DNA from: an uncultured Ruminococcus sp.
GTDB taxonomy: Bacteria; Bacillota; Clostridia; Oscillospirales; Acutalibacteraceae
NCBI GenBank assembly: GCA_902772755.1
Contig: CACYCD010000144.1
Location: 1-12,018 of the forward strand
Length of the DNA: 12,018 nucleotides
Direction: 5' to 3'
Under the pieces are notes generated by a model that saw only the letters and a program-made list of their open reading frames with translations, was not told where the DNA came from and searched no databases. The stretch's first letter is position 1, and the number at the start of each line of letters is the position of its first letter. Shown one piece after another: positions 1-6,723 of the stretch. The position numbers were made by a program, and so were the translations under genes.

Positions 1-1
1 A

Positions 2-1081
2 GTTGTCGAGAATATTCTTACAAAGAAAATAAAGCTCGACCGCTCCAGCTTTACCATGATGGTCGGCTCAACACAGGAGATTCATTATTCCGTAATACCC
101 AAAAATGTCACAGACAGCACCCTGACGTGGGAGAGCAGTAATCCCAAGGTGGCGGTAGTTGACAAGGGTAAGGTCACGGCAAAAAGTGTGGGAAGCTGTG
201 TGATAACTGCAAGCACCGCAAACGGTGTCAAGGCAAGATGTGAGCTTATCGTCAAGATCAAGCCCACGGGCGTCAGAATGAGCAAGCCAACTGCCTCGGT
301 GACAACAGGAGATACCTTCCAGCTCTCTGCCAAGATCATTCCCGACAATACTGCCTACAAAGAGCTGACGTGGGAATCCTCAAACGACAAGATCGCCACA
401 GTTGACCAGACAGGCAAGGTAAAAGCAATTGCCGCAGGTACCTGCAAGATCTACGCTACCACTTCCAACAATAAGTATGACTTCTGTGAGATCACTGTAA
501 CGCAGGGAGATCTTGAATTCAGTGGCAAGGGTAATGAGACGCTGACTGACGTTAATGTTACCAGAGGCGTGTATAAGATCATTATGAGCCACGACGGAGA
601 AGGAATCTTCAAAGTTGTAGGCAACGACTCTTCCGGCGGTGCATACACCTATATCGACACCAAGGGTAATTACACGGGAAGCAATCTTTACGCAAACGGC
701 GACAGTGGCGGAGTAAAGAATGCAACAATAAAAATTGCAGCAACAGGTAACTGGAATATCAAGATCATTGCTATAAAGAACAACGGAACCGATAATATTT
801 CCGGAACAGGCGACTGCGTAACACCGATGTTCAGAGGAACGAATCAGAAGGATATCGTTTCTATGAAGAACGAAGCAGACGGAGATTTTACGATCTTCCT
901 GTTTGATGAAACGGGCAAAAAGATCGGTACCCTCTGCGATGAGATCGATAAATACGAGGGAACCTGCGATGCTACACTTGACAGAAATAAATTCTATTTC
1001 TTTGTAGTCTTTTCACAAGGCAAGTGGTCGATCGACTTTGGAAACCGCTCGGCAATAACCACTGTTTCACCCGGCACATAA
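2..1081 (+). CDS. Secreted/surface Big2 (Ig-like) repeat protein, 3' part only
   Basis: The reading frame is open to the left edge, so the N-terminus, including any signal peptide, lies outside the window; 359 residues are visible. An ATG at 56 is internal and is not the start. Two bacterial Ig-like Big2 domains are visible, about residues 10-85 and 89-167. Each has the hallmark 'LTWESSN..K.A.VD..GKV.A...G' pattern and a pair of cysteines that could form a disulfide. After them come two further beta-rich segments, about 172-258 and 266-348, which resemble each other: both open with an SG-G turn, carry a central DG pair, and close with W(N/S)I. The protein ends in a plain tail (VSPGT) with no LPXTG motif, S-layer repeat or membrane helix, so any anchoring must be N-terminal. 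Big2 domains are typical of extracellular adhesins and enzymes. The specific function is not recognisable. A hairpin starting about 12 nt after the stop probably ends its transcript. Confidence 0.85.
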   Translation, partial: VVENILTKKIKLDRSSFTMMVGSTQEIHYSVIPKNVTDSTLTWESSNPKVAVVDKGKVTAKSVGSCVITASTANGVKARCELIVKIKPTGVRMSKPTASVTTGDTFQLSAKIIPDNTAYKELTWESSNDKIATVDQTGKVKAIAAGTCKIYATTSNNKYDFCEITVTQGDLEFSGKGNETLTDVNVTRGVYKIIMSHDGEGIFKVVGNDSSGGAYTYIDTKGNYTGSNLYANGDSGGVKNATIKIAATGNWNIKIIAIKNNGTDNISGTGDCVTPMFRGTNQKDIVSMKNEADGDFTIFLFDETGKKIGTLCDEIDKYEGTCDATLDRNKFYFFVVFSQGKWSIDFGNRSAITTVSPGT

Positions 1082-1092
1082 ACAAATAATAA

Positions 1093-1156
1093 CTGCATAA
1101 AAATCTCACCTCCGACCAATACTAATTACAGTACGGTCGGAGGGATTTTTATGCAG
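1093..1156 (+). terminator. Long two-part hairpin: terminator of the Big2 gene and sequestering leader of sigG
   Basis: A 9-bp GC-rich stem (1109-1117 with 1135-1143) is followed by GATTTTT, the form of an intrinsic terminator for the upstream gene. Outside it a further perfect 13-bp stem pairs 1093-1105 with 1144-1156, separated only by a 3-nt bulge at 1106-1108. Inside the 17-nt loop, TACT (1120-1123) can also pair with AGTA (1130-1133). The 3' arm contains the sigG Shine-Dalgarno GGAGGG (1139-1144) and the sigG ATG (1151-1153). Any read-through transcript would therefore hide both. The pairing is seen directly; the terminator and sequestration roles are inferred. Confidence 0.8.
1095..1124 (+). 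promoter_or_regulatory. Candidate SigG/SigF-type promoter for sigG
   Basis: GCATA at 1095-1099 and AATACTA at 1118-1124 are separated by 18 nt. This fits the forespore SigG pattern known from Bacillus subtilis (about GHATR, 18-nt spacer, CATNHTA) with one mismatch, the first base of the -10. Transcription would start near 1131-1132, giving a leader of about 20 nt with the Shine-Dalgarno but without the 5' arm of the hairpin. A weak SigA-like reading of the same boxes is also possible. No start-site data are available. Confidence 0.5.
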
Positions 1157-1933
1157 TACAATAAAGTGGAGATTTGCGGAGTAAATACAGCCAAGCTTAA
1201 AATTCTAAAGGAAGAAGAGAAAAAACAACTCCTCCATATAATGCACACAGGCACTCCGTCTGAAAGAAAAATCGCCAGAGAAAAAATGATAAACGGAAAC
1301 CTCCGTCTTGTCCTCTCGGTGATACAGCGGTTCAGCAACAGGGGAGAAAACCCCGATGACCTCTTTCAGGTGGGAGTAATAGGTTTGATAAAAGCTGTGG
1401 ATAATTTCAATCCGGATATAGGTGTAAGATTTTCAACATACGGCGTGCCTATGATAATAGGTGAGGTAAGGAGATATCTGCGTGACGGTGGCAGTCTGAG
1501 GGTCAGCCGGTCAATGCGTGACACCGCCTATCACGCAATGCAGATAAAAGAAAAGCTGATAAACAAAAATAACAGAGAACCAACAGTTGAGGAAATAGCC
1601 AAAGAAATGAATATCCCCAAAGAAACCGTGGTACTCGCACTTGAAGCTATCGTGGAGCCTGTGTCACTGTATGAACCCGTGTTCTCTGACGGAGACGACA
1701 CAATATATGTTATGGATCAGCTCAGTGACAACAACGGAGAGGGCAGTTGGTTGGAAGAACTTGCTTTTAAAGATACCTTGAAAAGTCTTAGTAGCCGTGA
1801 AAAACGTATACTTTCTATGCGTTTTATGAAGGGAAAAACCCAGATGGAGGTAGCCGATGAGATAGGCATAAGCCAGGCACAGGTGTCCAGAATAGAAAAA
1901 AGTGCATTGACAAGAATCAAGGAGAGTATGTAA
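1151..1933 (+). CDS. sigG: RNA polymerase sporulation sigma factor SigG
   Basis: This 260-residue sigma-70 family protein is the late forespore sigma factor, which directs core RNA polymerase to genes needed for spore maturation and germination. The N-terminal NKVEICGV motif (residues 4-11) is a strong SigG signature. Region 2 spans about 45-115, with NGNLRLVLSVIQRF, DDLFQVGVIGL and the -10-binding FSTYGVPMIIGEVRRYLRD. Region 3 spans about 122-190. Region 4 has a helix-turn-helix at 228-253 (KTQMEVADEIGISQAQVSRIEK). Length matches the family. The ATG at 1151 is supported by GGAGGG ending 6 nt upstream, although both lie in a long hairpin. In Bacillus and Clostridium sigG usually follows spoIIGA-sigE; here its upstream neighbour is an unrelated Big2 gene, so it probably depends on its own promoter. 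A strong terminator overlaps its stop codon. Confidence 0.95.
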   Translation: MQYNKVEICGVNTAKLKILKEEEKKQLLHIMHTGTPSERKIAREKMINGNLRLVLSVIQRFSNRGENPDDLFQVGVIGLIKAVDNFNPDIGVRFSTYGVPMIIGEVRRYLRDGGSLRVSRSMRDTAYHAMQIKEKLINKNNREPTVEEIAKEMNIPKETVVLALEAIVEPVSLYEPVFSDGDDTIYVMDQLSDNNGEGSWLEELAFKDTLKSLSSREKRILSMRFMKGKTQMEVADEIGISQAQVSRIEKSALTRIKESM

Positions 1934-1968
1934 AAAGCTTCCCCCGAAAAACTTGGGGGAAGCTTTTT
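1932..1968. terminator. Bidirectional intrinsic terminator between sigG and the corA-like gene
   Basis: A perfect 14-bp stem pairs 1932-1945 (AAAAAGCTTCCCCC) with 1955-1968 (GGGGGAAGCTTTTT) around a 9-nt loop. The GC core is flanked by A/T runs on both sides, so each strand gives a stem followed by a U-tract. It starts inside the sigG stop codon and ends 7 nt before the convergent corA-like stop. It should terminate both transcription units. Confidence 0.93.
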
Positions 1969-1975
1969 GGATGTC

Positions 1976-2899
1976 CTATAACCACTTTTTTCTTTTAAAG
2001 AAGATTATACTTCCTATCACAATCAAAAGTGAAATAACAATAACGATCGGATAACCAAGCCGTGAGTCCAGCTCAGGCATATAGTGAAAATTCATTCCGT
2101 ACCAGCCTGCGATAAGCGTCAGTGGCATAAAAATCGTGGTAACAATAGTAAGGATAGTCATTATTCTATTTTGTTTTATATCCATCTGAGCCTTGTACAA
2201 ATCCCTGATCTCCATTGTGTAGTCACGCAGAGCCGTTGCTGTGCCGTGAAGTCGATCTACTCTGTTGTATATCATACGGAAATATCGGAGGTTTTCTTCC
2301 TTAAAGAAATTATTTTCATTTTCTTCAAATACCTCGCTTAGCTCCATCAGCTGTCCGTAATGATCTCTGAGGTCACGGATATCGCCCCTGATGTCATTTA
2401 TCCTCACACGGCAATCCTCACCCTCACCGTTTACAATAGCTACCTCCATACTGTCCATCTCACGCTCATAGTTCTGCAACAGCATAAAGTCATGTTTGAT
2501 TATCTGATCAATAAAATCGTACAAAAACCTCTCCAGGCTTGAGATCCTGGATTTTTTTGTCTTGCAGATAGGCTCCATCATAGAGGTAACTATACCGGTT
2601 GAATCAATAAAAACTATACCCTTTTCATCAAGTACAAAGGTGAATTTGAAGTCATCCTCGGTGATCCGCTTTCGGTCCGGTATGGAGAAGGTACCCGTTA
2701 GTGAATCATAGTTTACTTCAGCCTTAGTGCTGTGGATCTCCTCAATATTCAGATCCATATCAATACCCAGATCAAAGCTCTCCAGCTGAGTTCTCCACTG
2801 TTCGGGAGTAAGCACAACAATGTACTGAAATCTGTCCCTGTATTTCATAAATTCCTCAGATGAGCAGGGTTCGGGTTTTCCTTTGATAAGATAATACAT
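1976..2899 (-). CDS. corA: CorA-family magnesium/cobalt transport protein
   Basis: This 307-residue inner-membrane divalent cation channel of the CorA (2-TM-GxN) family is expected to import Mg2+ as a pentamer. A long soluble N-terminal alpha/beta domain (about 1-240) is rich in charged helices. TM1 is at about 246-267 and ends in the diagnostic GMN motif (268-270). The short loop HYMPELDSRLGYP links to TM2 (about 284-301), and the protein ends in a basic KRKKWL tail typical of CorA. I chose the ATG at 2897-2899 because GAGGAG lies 7 nt upstream and the preceding MATE stop codon is 1 nt away. An upstream ATG at 2936-2938 in the same frame would add 13 residues inside the MATE gene and lacks this site. 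It is the last gene of a three-gene operon. The substrate (Mg, Co or Ni) cannot be told from sequence. Confidence 0.93.
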   Translation of the reverse strand: MYYLIKGKPEPCSSEEFMKYRDRFQYIVVLTPEQWRTQLESFDLGIDMDLNIEEIHSTKAEVNYDSLTGTFSIPDRKRITEDDFKFTFVLDEKGIVFIDSTGIVTSMMEPICKTKKSRISSLERFLYDFIDQIIKHDFMLLQNYEREMDSMEVAIVNGEGEDCRVRINDIRGDIRDLRDHYGQLMELSEVFEENENNFFKEENLRYFRMIYNRVDRLHGTATALRDYTMEIRDLYKAQMDIKQNRIMTILTIVTTIFMPLTLIAGWYGMNFHYMPELDSRLGYPIVIVISLLIVIGSIIFFKRKKWL

Positions 2900-2900
2900 A

Positions 2901-4286
2901 CTACCGCTCCTCGATCGGTACAAGTCTTTTAAAGTCACCTTTTACCAGATTTGTAAAGAAAAGTATTGCGATCATCAATGCAAAAAACTCTGCTACAGGA
3001 AACGCATACCACATATCTGTAAGGCTTATCCTTGAAAGCAGATACGCAACAGGAATGATTATTCCCAGCTGTCTTAAAACCGACATCACAAGACTGCGAA
3101 GTCCCTTGCCCACAGCCTGAAACAGACCCGTAAGCGTGATGCCTGCCGCAGCGGGAATAAAGCACAGTGATATCGTTTTTAAAGCACTGCTTCCGATTAT
3201 GAGCATCTCTTCGTTCGGGCTGAACATACCAAGCAGGGCTTCGGGAATGAGCTGAAATGTCGCAAAGCCTGCTGTCATAATAATCACTGCAAACAGCATA
3301 GACCATTTGACTGCACTGTAGAGCCTATCTCTGTTGCCTGCACCATAGTTGAAGCCCATAATAGGTGTAGAACCCTGATTCAGTCCGAACACAGGCATAA
3401 ATACAAACGACTGCAGCTTGAAGTATATTCCGAAAACATTTGTAGCAGCTTCACGCTCAATGCGGCTTGCATCGGCAATGGAGATGATGTAGTTCAGCGA
3501 CATAACCATAAACGAGCCGATAGCCTGCATAACCATAGCAGGAAGAGCGACAACATAGATGTTTTTGATAATATCTTTCTTAAACTTAAATCCTTTAAGA
3601 TCTATCTTGACAAGCTGTTTTTTGAAGAACATAAAGTACAGGCATAGAAGTGCAGAAATATGCTGACCTATGACAGTTGCTATCGCAGCACCGACAACAC
3701 CCAGATCAAAAACATAAATGAAAATCGGATCCAATATGATATTTACAACAGCACCTGTCAGCTGAGATACCATAGGTATCATCATATTGCCTGTTGACTG
3801 CATGGTTTTTTCCAGCACACAGCTGATATTTGCACCCAAGGAGAATATCAAAACTATGTAGATATATGCCGTACTGTTGTTGTAAACCTGTTTGTGGTCG
3901 GTGTAGAGAGAAACGAACGCATTGGTTACCAATATCCCGATAACAACAAACACAGCCCAGTTGATGAATGCAAGGAAAAATCCGTGGGTTGCGGCACTGT
4001 CTGCATCCTCCTGATTTCTTGCTCCAAGCCGTCTGGCTATAAGTGAATTTACACCGACACCCGTTCCGACAGCCACAGCTATAAGGATCATCTGCATCGG
4101 ATAGGCAATGTTTACCGACAGCAGAGATTCATTTCCGCTGACAACGGAATTGCTGTAGTTGCTGACAAAGATGCTGTCAACAACATTATAGAGTGCCATG
4201 ATCAGCATACTGAACATAGCAGGCAAACTCATTGACAGAATGAGCTTTGACATTTTTTCAGATGCCATCTTGTTTTTCTTTTCCAT
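2901..4286 (-). CDS. MATE-family multidrug/metabolite efflux transporter
   Basis: This 461-residue polytopic membrane protein of the MATE family (MepA/NorM-like) exports cationic drugs or metabolites using a Na+ or H+ gradient. About twelve hydrophobic segments in two halves are visible. The first half opens with KLILSMSLPAMFSMLIMALYN and a VDSIFVS motif. A conserved MATE stretch, NIILDPIFIYVFDLGVVGAA, occurs near the middle. The second half carries the FGLNQGSTPIMGFNYGAG motif. The ATG at 4284-4286 was chosen because GAAGGGG lies 10 nt upstream at 4297-4303. A TTG at 4293-4295 would be only 1 nt from that site, and another ATG at 4266-4268 is possible. It overlaps the end of the VanZ-like gene by 29 nt and its stop is 1 nt from the corA-like start, so coupled translation is likely. 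Substrate unknown. Confidence 0.92.
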   Translation of the reverse strand: MEKKNKMASEKMSKLILSMSLPAMFSMLIMALYNVVDSIFVSNYSNSVVSGNESLLSVNIAYPMQMILIAVAVGTGVGVNSLIARRLGARNQEDADSAATHGFFLAFINWAVFVVIGILVTNAFVSLYTDHKQVYNNSTAYIYIVLIFSLGANISCVLEKTMQSTGNMMIPMVSQLTGAVVNIILDPIFIYVFDLGVVGAAIATVIGQHISALLCLYFMFFKKQLVKIDLKGFKFKKDIIKNIYVVALPAMVMQAIGSFMVMSLNYIISIADASRIEREAATNVFGIYFKLQSFVFMPVFGLNQGSTPIMGFNYGAGNRDRLYSAVKWSMLFAVIIMTAGFATFQLIPEALLGMFSPNEEMLIIGSSALKTISLCFIPAAAGITLTGLFQAVGKGLRSLVMSVLRQLGIIIPVAYLLSRISLTDMWYAFPVAEFFALMIAILFFTNLVKGDFKRLVPIEER

Positions 4287-4737
4287 TCTTCTCAAACCCC
4301 TTCATATATATAATAACAGCGATGATGCTCATAACAATTCCTGCAAGGCTTCCGCCGAAATCAAGAATTATATCTGTAACCTGACCGCTTCTGCCGTCTG
4401 AGCTTAGCTGCAAAAACTCATCAAGCACAGCTGACGACAAACAAGCAAACAGCTTTAAAAATGTACCTGTCAGGATATTTTTATTGAACGAAAACACAGT
4501 CATCGAGGTGCAAAATCCAAATGCAAAAAACTCCGTAAAATGGGCAATTTTTCTGACAATATGCTCTGACAGCTCAGTGTTGAGCAGAAAATTGAGCAGA
4601 TTTCTGACAAATCCCGACTCGTTTGAGCTGAGGTCGGCAGTTGCAATGGAATGTGAAAATATAAATACTAAAATCAATAGATCCAGCAGAAGCAGCAAAA
4701 CGTTCACACGTTCAAAGGATACATTTTTCTTTTTCAT
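4258..4737 (-). CDS. VanZ-like family membrane protein
   Basis: This 159-residue integral membrane protein has the VanZ-like domain. VanZ itself gives low-level teicoplanin resistance by an unclear route, and most relatives are uncharacterised. Hydrophobic segments lie at about 11-29, 68-86, 89-106 and 125-144. Conserved family positions are visible: VRKIAHFTEFFAFG (61-74), DEFLQLSSDGRSGQVTDIILDFGGSLAG (106-133), with the acidic-glutamine pair after the third helix and the GRSG turn before the last. The start at 4735-4737 (MKKKNVSF) has GAAGGG 7 nt upstream. Longer in-frame extensions to 4875 would cover the promoter and the divergent gene, so they are rejected. It is the first gene of the operon, about 22 nt from the predicted transcription start. 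A resistance role is not implied by the sequence alone. Confidence 0.88.
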   Translation of the reverse strand: MKKKNVSFERVNVLLLLLDLLILVFIFSHSIATADLSSNESGFVRNLLNFLLNTELSEHIVRKIAHFTEFFAFGFCTSMTVFSFNKNILTGTFLKLFACLSSAVLDEFLQLSSDGRSGQVTDIILDFGGSLAGIVMSIIAVIIYMKGFEKNGKEKQDGI

Positions 4738-4765
4738 ATAAAAGCCCTTCAATAAGTATAAAACC

Positions 4766-4794
4766 ATTTTACAGATTTTTTGAAAAATTGTCAA
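4766..4794 (-). promoter_or_regulatory. SigA-type promoter of the vanZ-like/MATE/corA-like operon
   Basis: On the minus strand TTGACA (4789-4794) and TAAAAT (4766-4771) are separated by exactly 17 nt. The -35 is perfect and the -10 has one mismatch. The start site would be near 4759, leaving a leader of about 22 nt, too short for a riboswitch such as the M-box. Confidence 0.8.
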
Positions 4795-4803
4795 ATTTAG
4801 CGA

Positions 4804-4832
4804 TTGAAAATTATCCTTATGTATGATATCAT
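4804..4832 (+). promoter_or_regulatory. Candidate SigA-type promoter of the export-protein gene
   Basis: TTGAAA (4804-4809) and TATCAT (4827-4832) are separated by 17 nt. The -10 lies within a perfect 12-bp palindrome TATGATATCATA (4822-4833), which could be an operator. The promoter is back-to-back with the divergent operon promoter; the two -35 boxes are 9 nt apart. Confidence 0.6.
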
Positions 4833-4865
4833 ATTTTAGTAATATTGACAATACGGAGGTAATCA

Positions 4866-5465
4866 ATGGAGTCATTTATTGAAACACTGCATAATACATT
4901 TCATATCAACGGTCAACTGTTTAGCTTTTTGATCTCGATGTTTCCGATTTTGGAACTGAGAGGCGGACTTATCGCAGCCAGTATATGCAATGTACCGCTG
5001 TGGCAGGCAATTCCGATTTGTATTTTGGGTAACTTTTTACCGATACCCTTCATCCTTTTGTTTATCAAGAAATTGCTGGAGTGGCTCAGAAAATCACGCT
5101 TTACAACCATTGTAAAATTTGTAGATTTTCTTGAGAACAAGGCAAACAAGAATGCACCTCAGATTATGAAATACAAGTTTTTCGGTCTGACGGTGTTTGT
5201 CGGCATTCCGCTTCCCGTAACAGGTGCTTGGACAGGTGCATTGGTGGCAGGTCTGTTTGAATTTGAGCTAAAGAAATCCATACCCGCAGTTCTCCTTGGG
5301 CTCTGTATGGCATCTGCAATTATGAGCTTTATAAGCTATGGAATACCGTGGATAGTAACCACCTTCAATATACCGGGCTGGGTAGTAGGTACAGCCATAT
5401 GTACACTTGTGGTATTGGTAGTGGCATTGCTCGTGATAAGAAGCAAGAAAAAGAATAAAGCATAA
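4866..5465 (+). CDS. Small multidrug export family protein (Sm_multidrug_ex/COG2426-like)
   Basis: This 199-residue polytopic membrane protein resembles the family annotated 'putative small multi-drug export protein', whose real substrate is not well established. Visible features are an early hydrophobic stretch ending in PILELRGGL (27-35), a second one at about 46-68, a cytoplasmic-looking basic stretch (69-103), the conserved loop GIPLPVTGAWTGALVAG (113-129), and C-terminal helices at about 138-160 and 171-191 followed by a basic tail RSKKKNKA. The two Pro/Gly-rich motifs in each half are the family hallmarks. The ATG at 4866 has GGAGGT 5 nt upstream and a promoter of its own. It is followed after 61 nt by a flavoprotein gene, with a stable hairpin between. 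The family assignment is fairly secure; the transport role is known only by name. Confidence 0.82.
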   Translation: MESFIETLHNTFHINGQLFSFLISMFPILELRGGLIAASICNVPLWQAIPICILGNFLPIPFILLFIKKLLEWLRKSRFTTIVKFVDFLENKANKNAPQIMKYKFFGLTVFVGIPLPVTGAWTGALVAGLFEFELKKSIPAVLLGLCMASAIMSFISYGIPWIVTTFNIPGWVVGTAICTLVVLVVALLVIRSKKKNKA

Positions 5466-5476
5466 GAGTTACTTAA

Positions 5477-5516
5477 AAACCACTGAACTATGGGCAAAGC
5501 CCTTGTTCGGTGGTTT
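5477..5516 (+). terminator. Intergenic hairpin, possible weak terminator or attenuator
   Basis: A 12-bp stem (5477-5488 with 5505-5516, one G-U pair) encloses a second small stem GGGC/GCCC (5492-5495 with 5499-5502). Only TTTA follows, so the U-tract is poor and termination would be partial at best. It ends 10 nt before the next start codon and abuts that gene's weak AGGTG ribosome site (5517-5521). The structure is clear; its role is inferred. Confidence 0.6.
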
Positions 5517-5526
5517 AGGTGTAAAT

Positions 5527-6723
5527 ATGAAATTTGATGTTATTATTATCGGCGGCGGAGCATCAGGTCTTGTTGCCGGAATTGAAGCAAAAAAAATTTC
5601 CAAGAGTGTCTGCATTATTGAAAAAGAGGATCGTATCGGCAGAAAGCTCCTTGCAACAGGAAACGGTAAGTGCAATCTCTCCAATACAAATGCCACGTCG
5701 AAGGACTATCACGGAAGCTTTAGTTATTCTGTTAAAGAATTATTTTCTGATTTTTCCTCGGAATTTCTCACGGACTATTTTTATAAATTAGGACTTTTCA
5801 CCTTTGCAGATCCTCACGGCAGAGTATATCCCACCTGCAAACACGCCGGTGCAGTCCTTGATGTGCTTAGAAACAGGGTGGAAGCAGATGATATAGTATT
5901 GGTTACCAATACAAGGGTAATTGATATCCAAATAAATAATGGATTTGTACTCAGGACAGATAACGATACTATATACAAAGCGGACAAATTGATAATCGCC
6001 TGCGGAGGAAAAAGCAGTCCAAACCTCGGCAGTGACGGCAGTATGTACAGTGTGATAAAAAATCTGGGGCATACTGTCACTCAGCTTAAGCCTGCCCTTT
6101 GTCCGATAAATGTCAGCTCAGATATAATAAAAACTTTAAAGGGTATAAGAACAGACGGAATGCTCACAGCCTTAAAAAAAGGCAAACCGATAAGCTCAAC
6201 TAAGGGTGAAATTCAGTTTACCGAAAATGCGGTATCGGGAATATGTGCTTTTGATCTCAGCTACTTGGATCTTGATACAGTCAGAGTTTCTCTATTGCCC
6301 GACAGTTCACGTGAAGAAATAATAAATATCTTGAACGAGAGAAGAACGCTCTTTTCACAAAATAGGATAGACAGTTTCTTTATGGGAATGTTTCATAATA
6401 AGATATCCGTCGCTTTGTTGAAAACAGCCAAAATGGGTTCATTCAACAGGAGATGCAGTGATATCACTGATAAAGAAATTTCGCTTTTGGCAAAACTGAT
6501 CAACAGCTTGGATTTTTCCGTAAGCGGTAAGGGTGATTATAATCGAAGTCAGGTCACGGCAGGCGGAGTAAGCGGCAATGAGATAGACCCGAGAACTCTT
6601 GAAAGCCGATTTATTCCAAATTTGTATTTCTGCGGAGAGGTCATAGACATTGACGGAATATGCGGAGGCTACAATCTCAGATTTGCATTTACCTCAGGAA
6701 TAAGAGCAGGACAGCTATTATGA
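5527..6723 (+). CDS. NAD(P)/FAD-dependent oxidoreductase, HI0933/BaiN-like
   Basis: This 398-residue cytoplasmic flavoprotein of the HI0933-like family includes BaiN, implicated in bile acid 7-dehydroxylation in Clostridium scindens, but most members have no known substrate. The N-terminal Rossmann fold shows DVIIIGGGASGL (residues 4-15) and an acidic residue at the end of the second strand (IIEKE). The family signature GRKLLATGNGKCNLSN follows at 38-53. The C-terminus has QVTAGGVSGNEIDPRTLES and the FAD-closing NLYFCGEVIDIDGICGGYN. The length is near the family norm of about 400. I chose ATG 5527 because AGGTG lies 5 nt upstream and the Rossmann strand starts at once. A TTG at 5503 in frame lies in the hairpin and would add 8 unlikely residues. 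The stop overlaps the next gene's start (ATGA). The name BaiN should not be read as proof of bile acid activity. Confidence 0.9.
   Translation: MKFDVIIIGGGASGLVAGIEAKKISKSVCIIEKEDRIGRKLLATGNGKCNLSNTNATSKDYHGSFSYSVKELFSDFSSEFLTDYFYKLGLFTFADPHGRVYPTCKHAGAVLDVLRNRVEADDIVLVTNTRVIDIQINNGFVLRTDNDTIYKADKLIIACGGKSSPNLGSDGSMYSVIKNLGHTVTQLKPALCPINVSSDIIKTLKGIRTDGMLTALKKGKPISSTKGEIQFTENAVSGICAFDLSYLDLDTVRVSLLPDSSREEIINILNERRTLFSQNRIDSFFMGMFHNKISVALLKTAKMGSFNRRCSDITDKEISLLAKLINSLDFSVSGKGDYNRSQVTAGGVSGNEIDPRTLESRFIPNLYFCGEVIDIDGICGGYNLRFAFTSGIRAGQLL

Noticed and set aside
2900..2938. Longer corA-like start (13 extra residues)
   Set aside because: It lies wholly within the MATE gene and lacks a ribosome site, while the ATG at 2897-2899 has GAGGAG at ideal distance.
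2935..3306. Minus-strand 123-codon open frame
   Set aside because: It lies in another frame inside the MATE gene, is Cys/Ser/Arg-rich and resembles no family; a shadow frame.
4738..4765. Mg-sensing riboswitch (M-box) for the corA-like gene
   Set aside because: The predicted leader is only about 22 nt and the transporter is the third gene; there is no room for such an RNA.
4738..4875. 46-residue N-terminal extension of the VanZ-like protein
   Set aside because: It would run through the operon's own near-consensus promoter and into the divergent gene.
6660..6719. Upstream ATG for the COG2509-like protein
   Set aside because: The added 20 residues come from the out-of-frame end of the preceding flavoprotein gene, and the ATGA overlap start at 6720 fits the family N-terminus.
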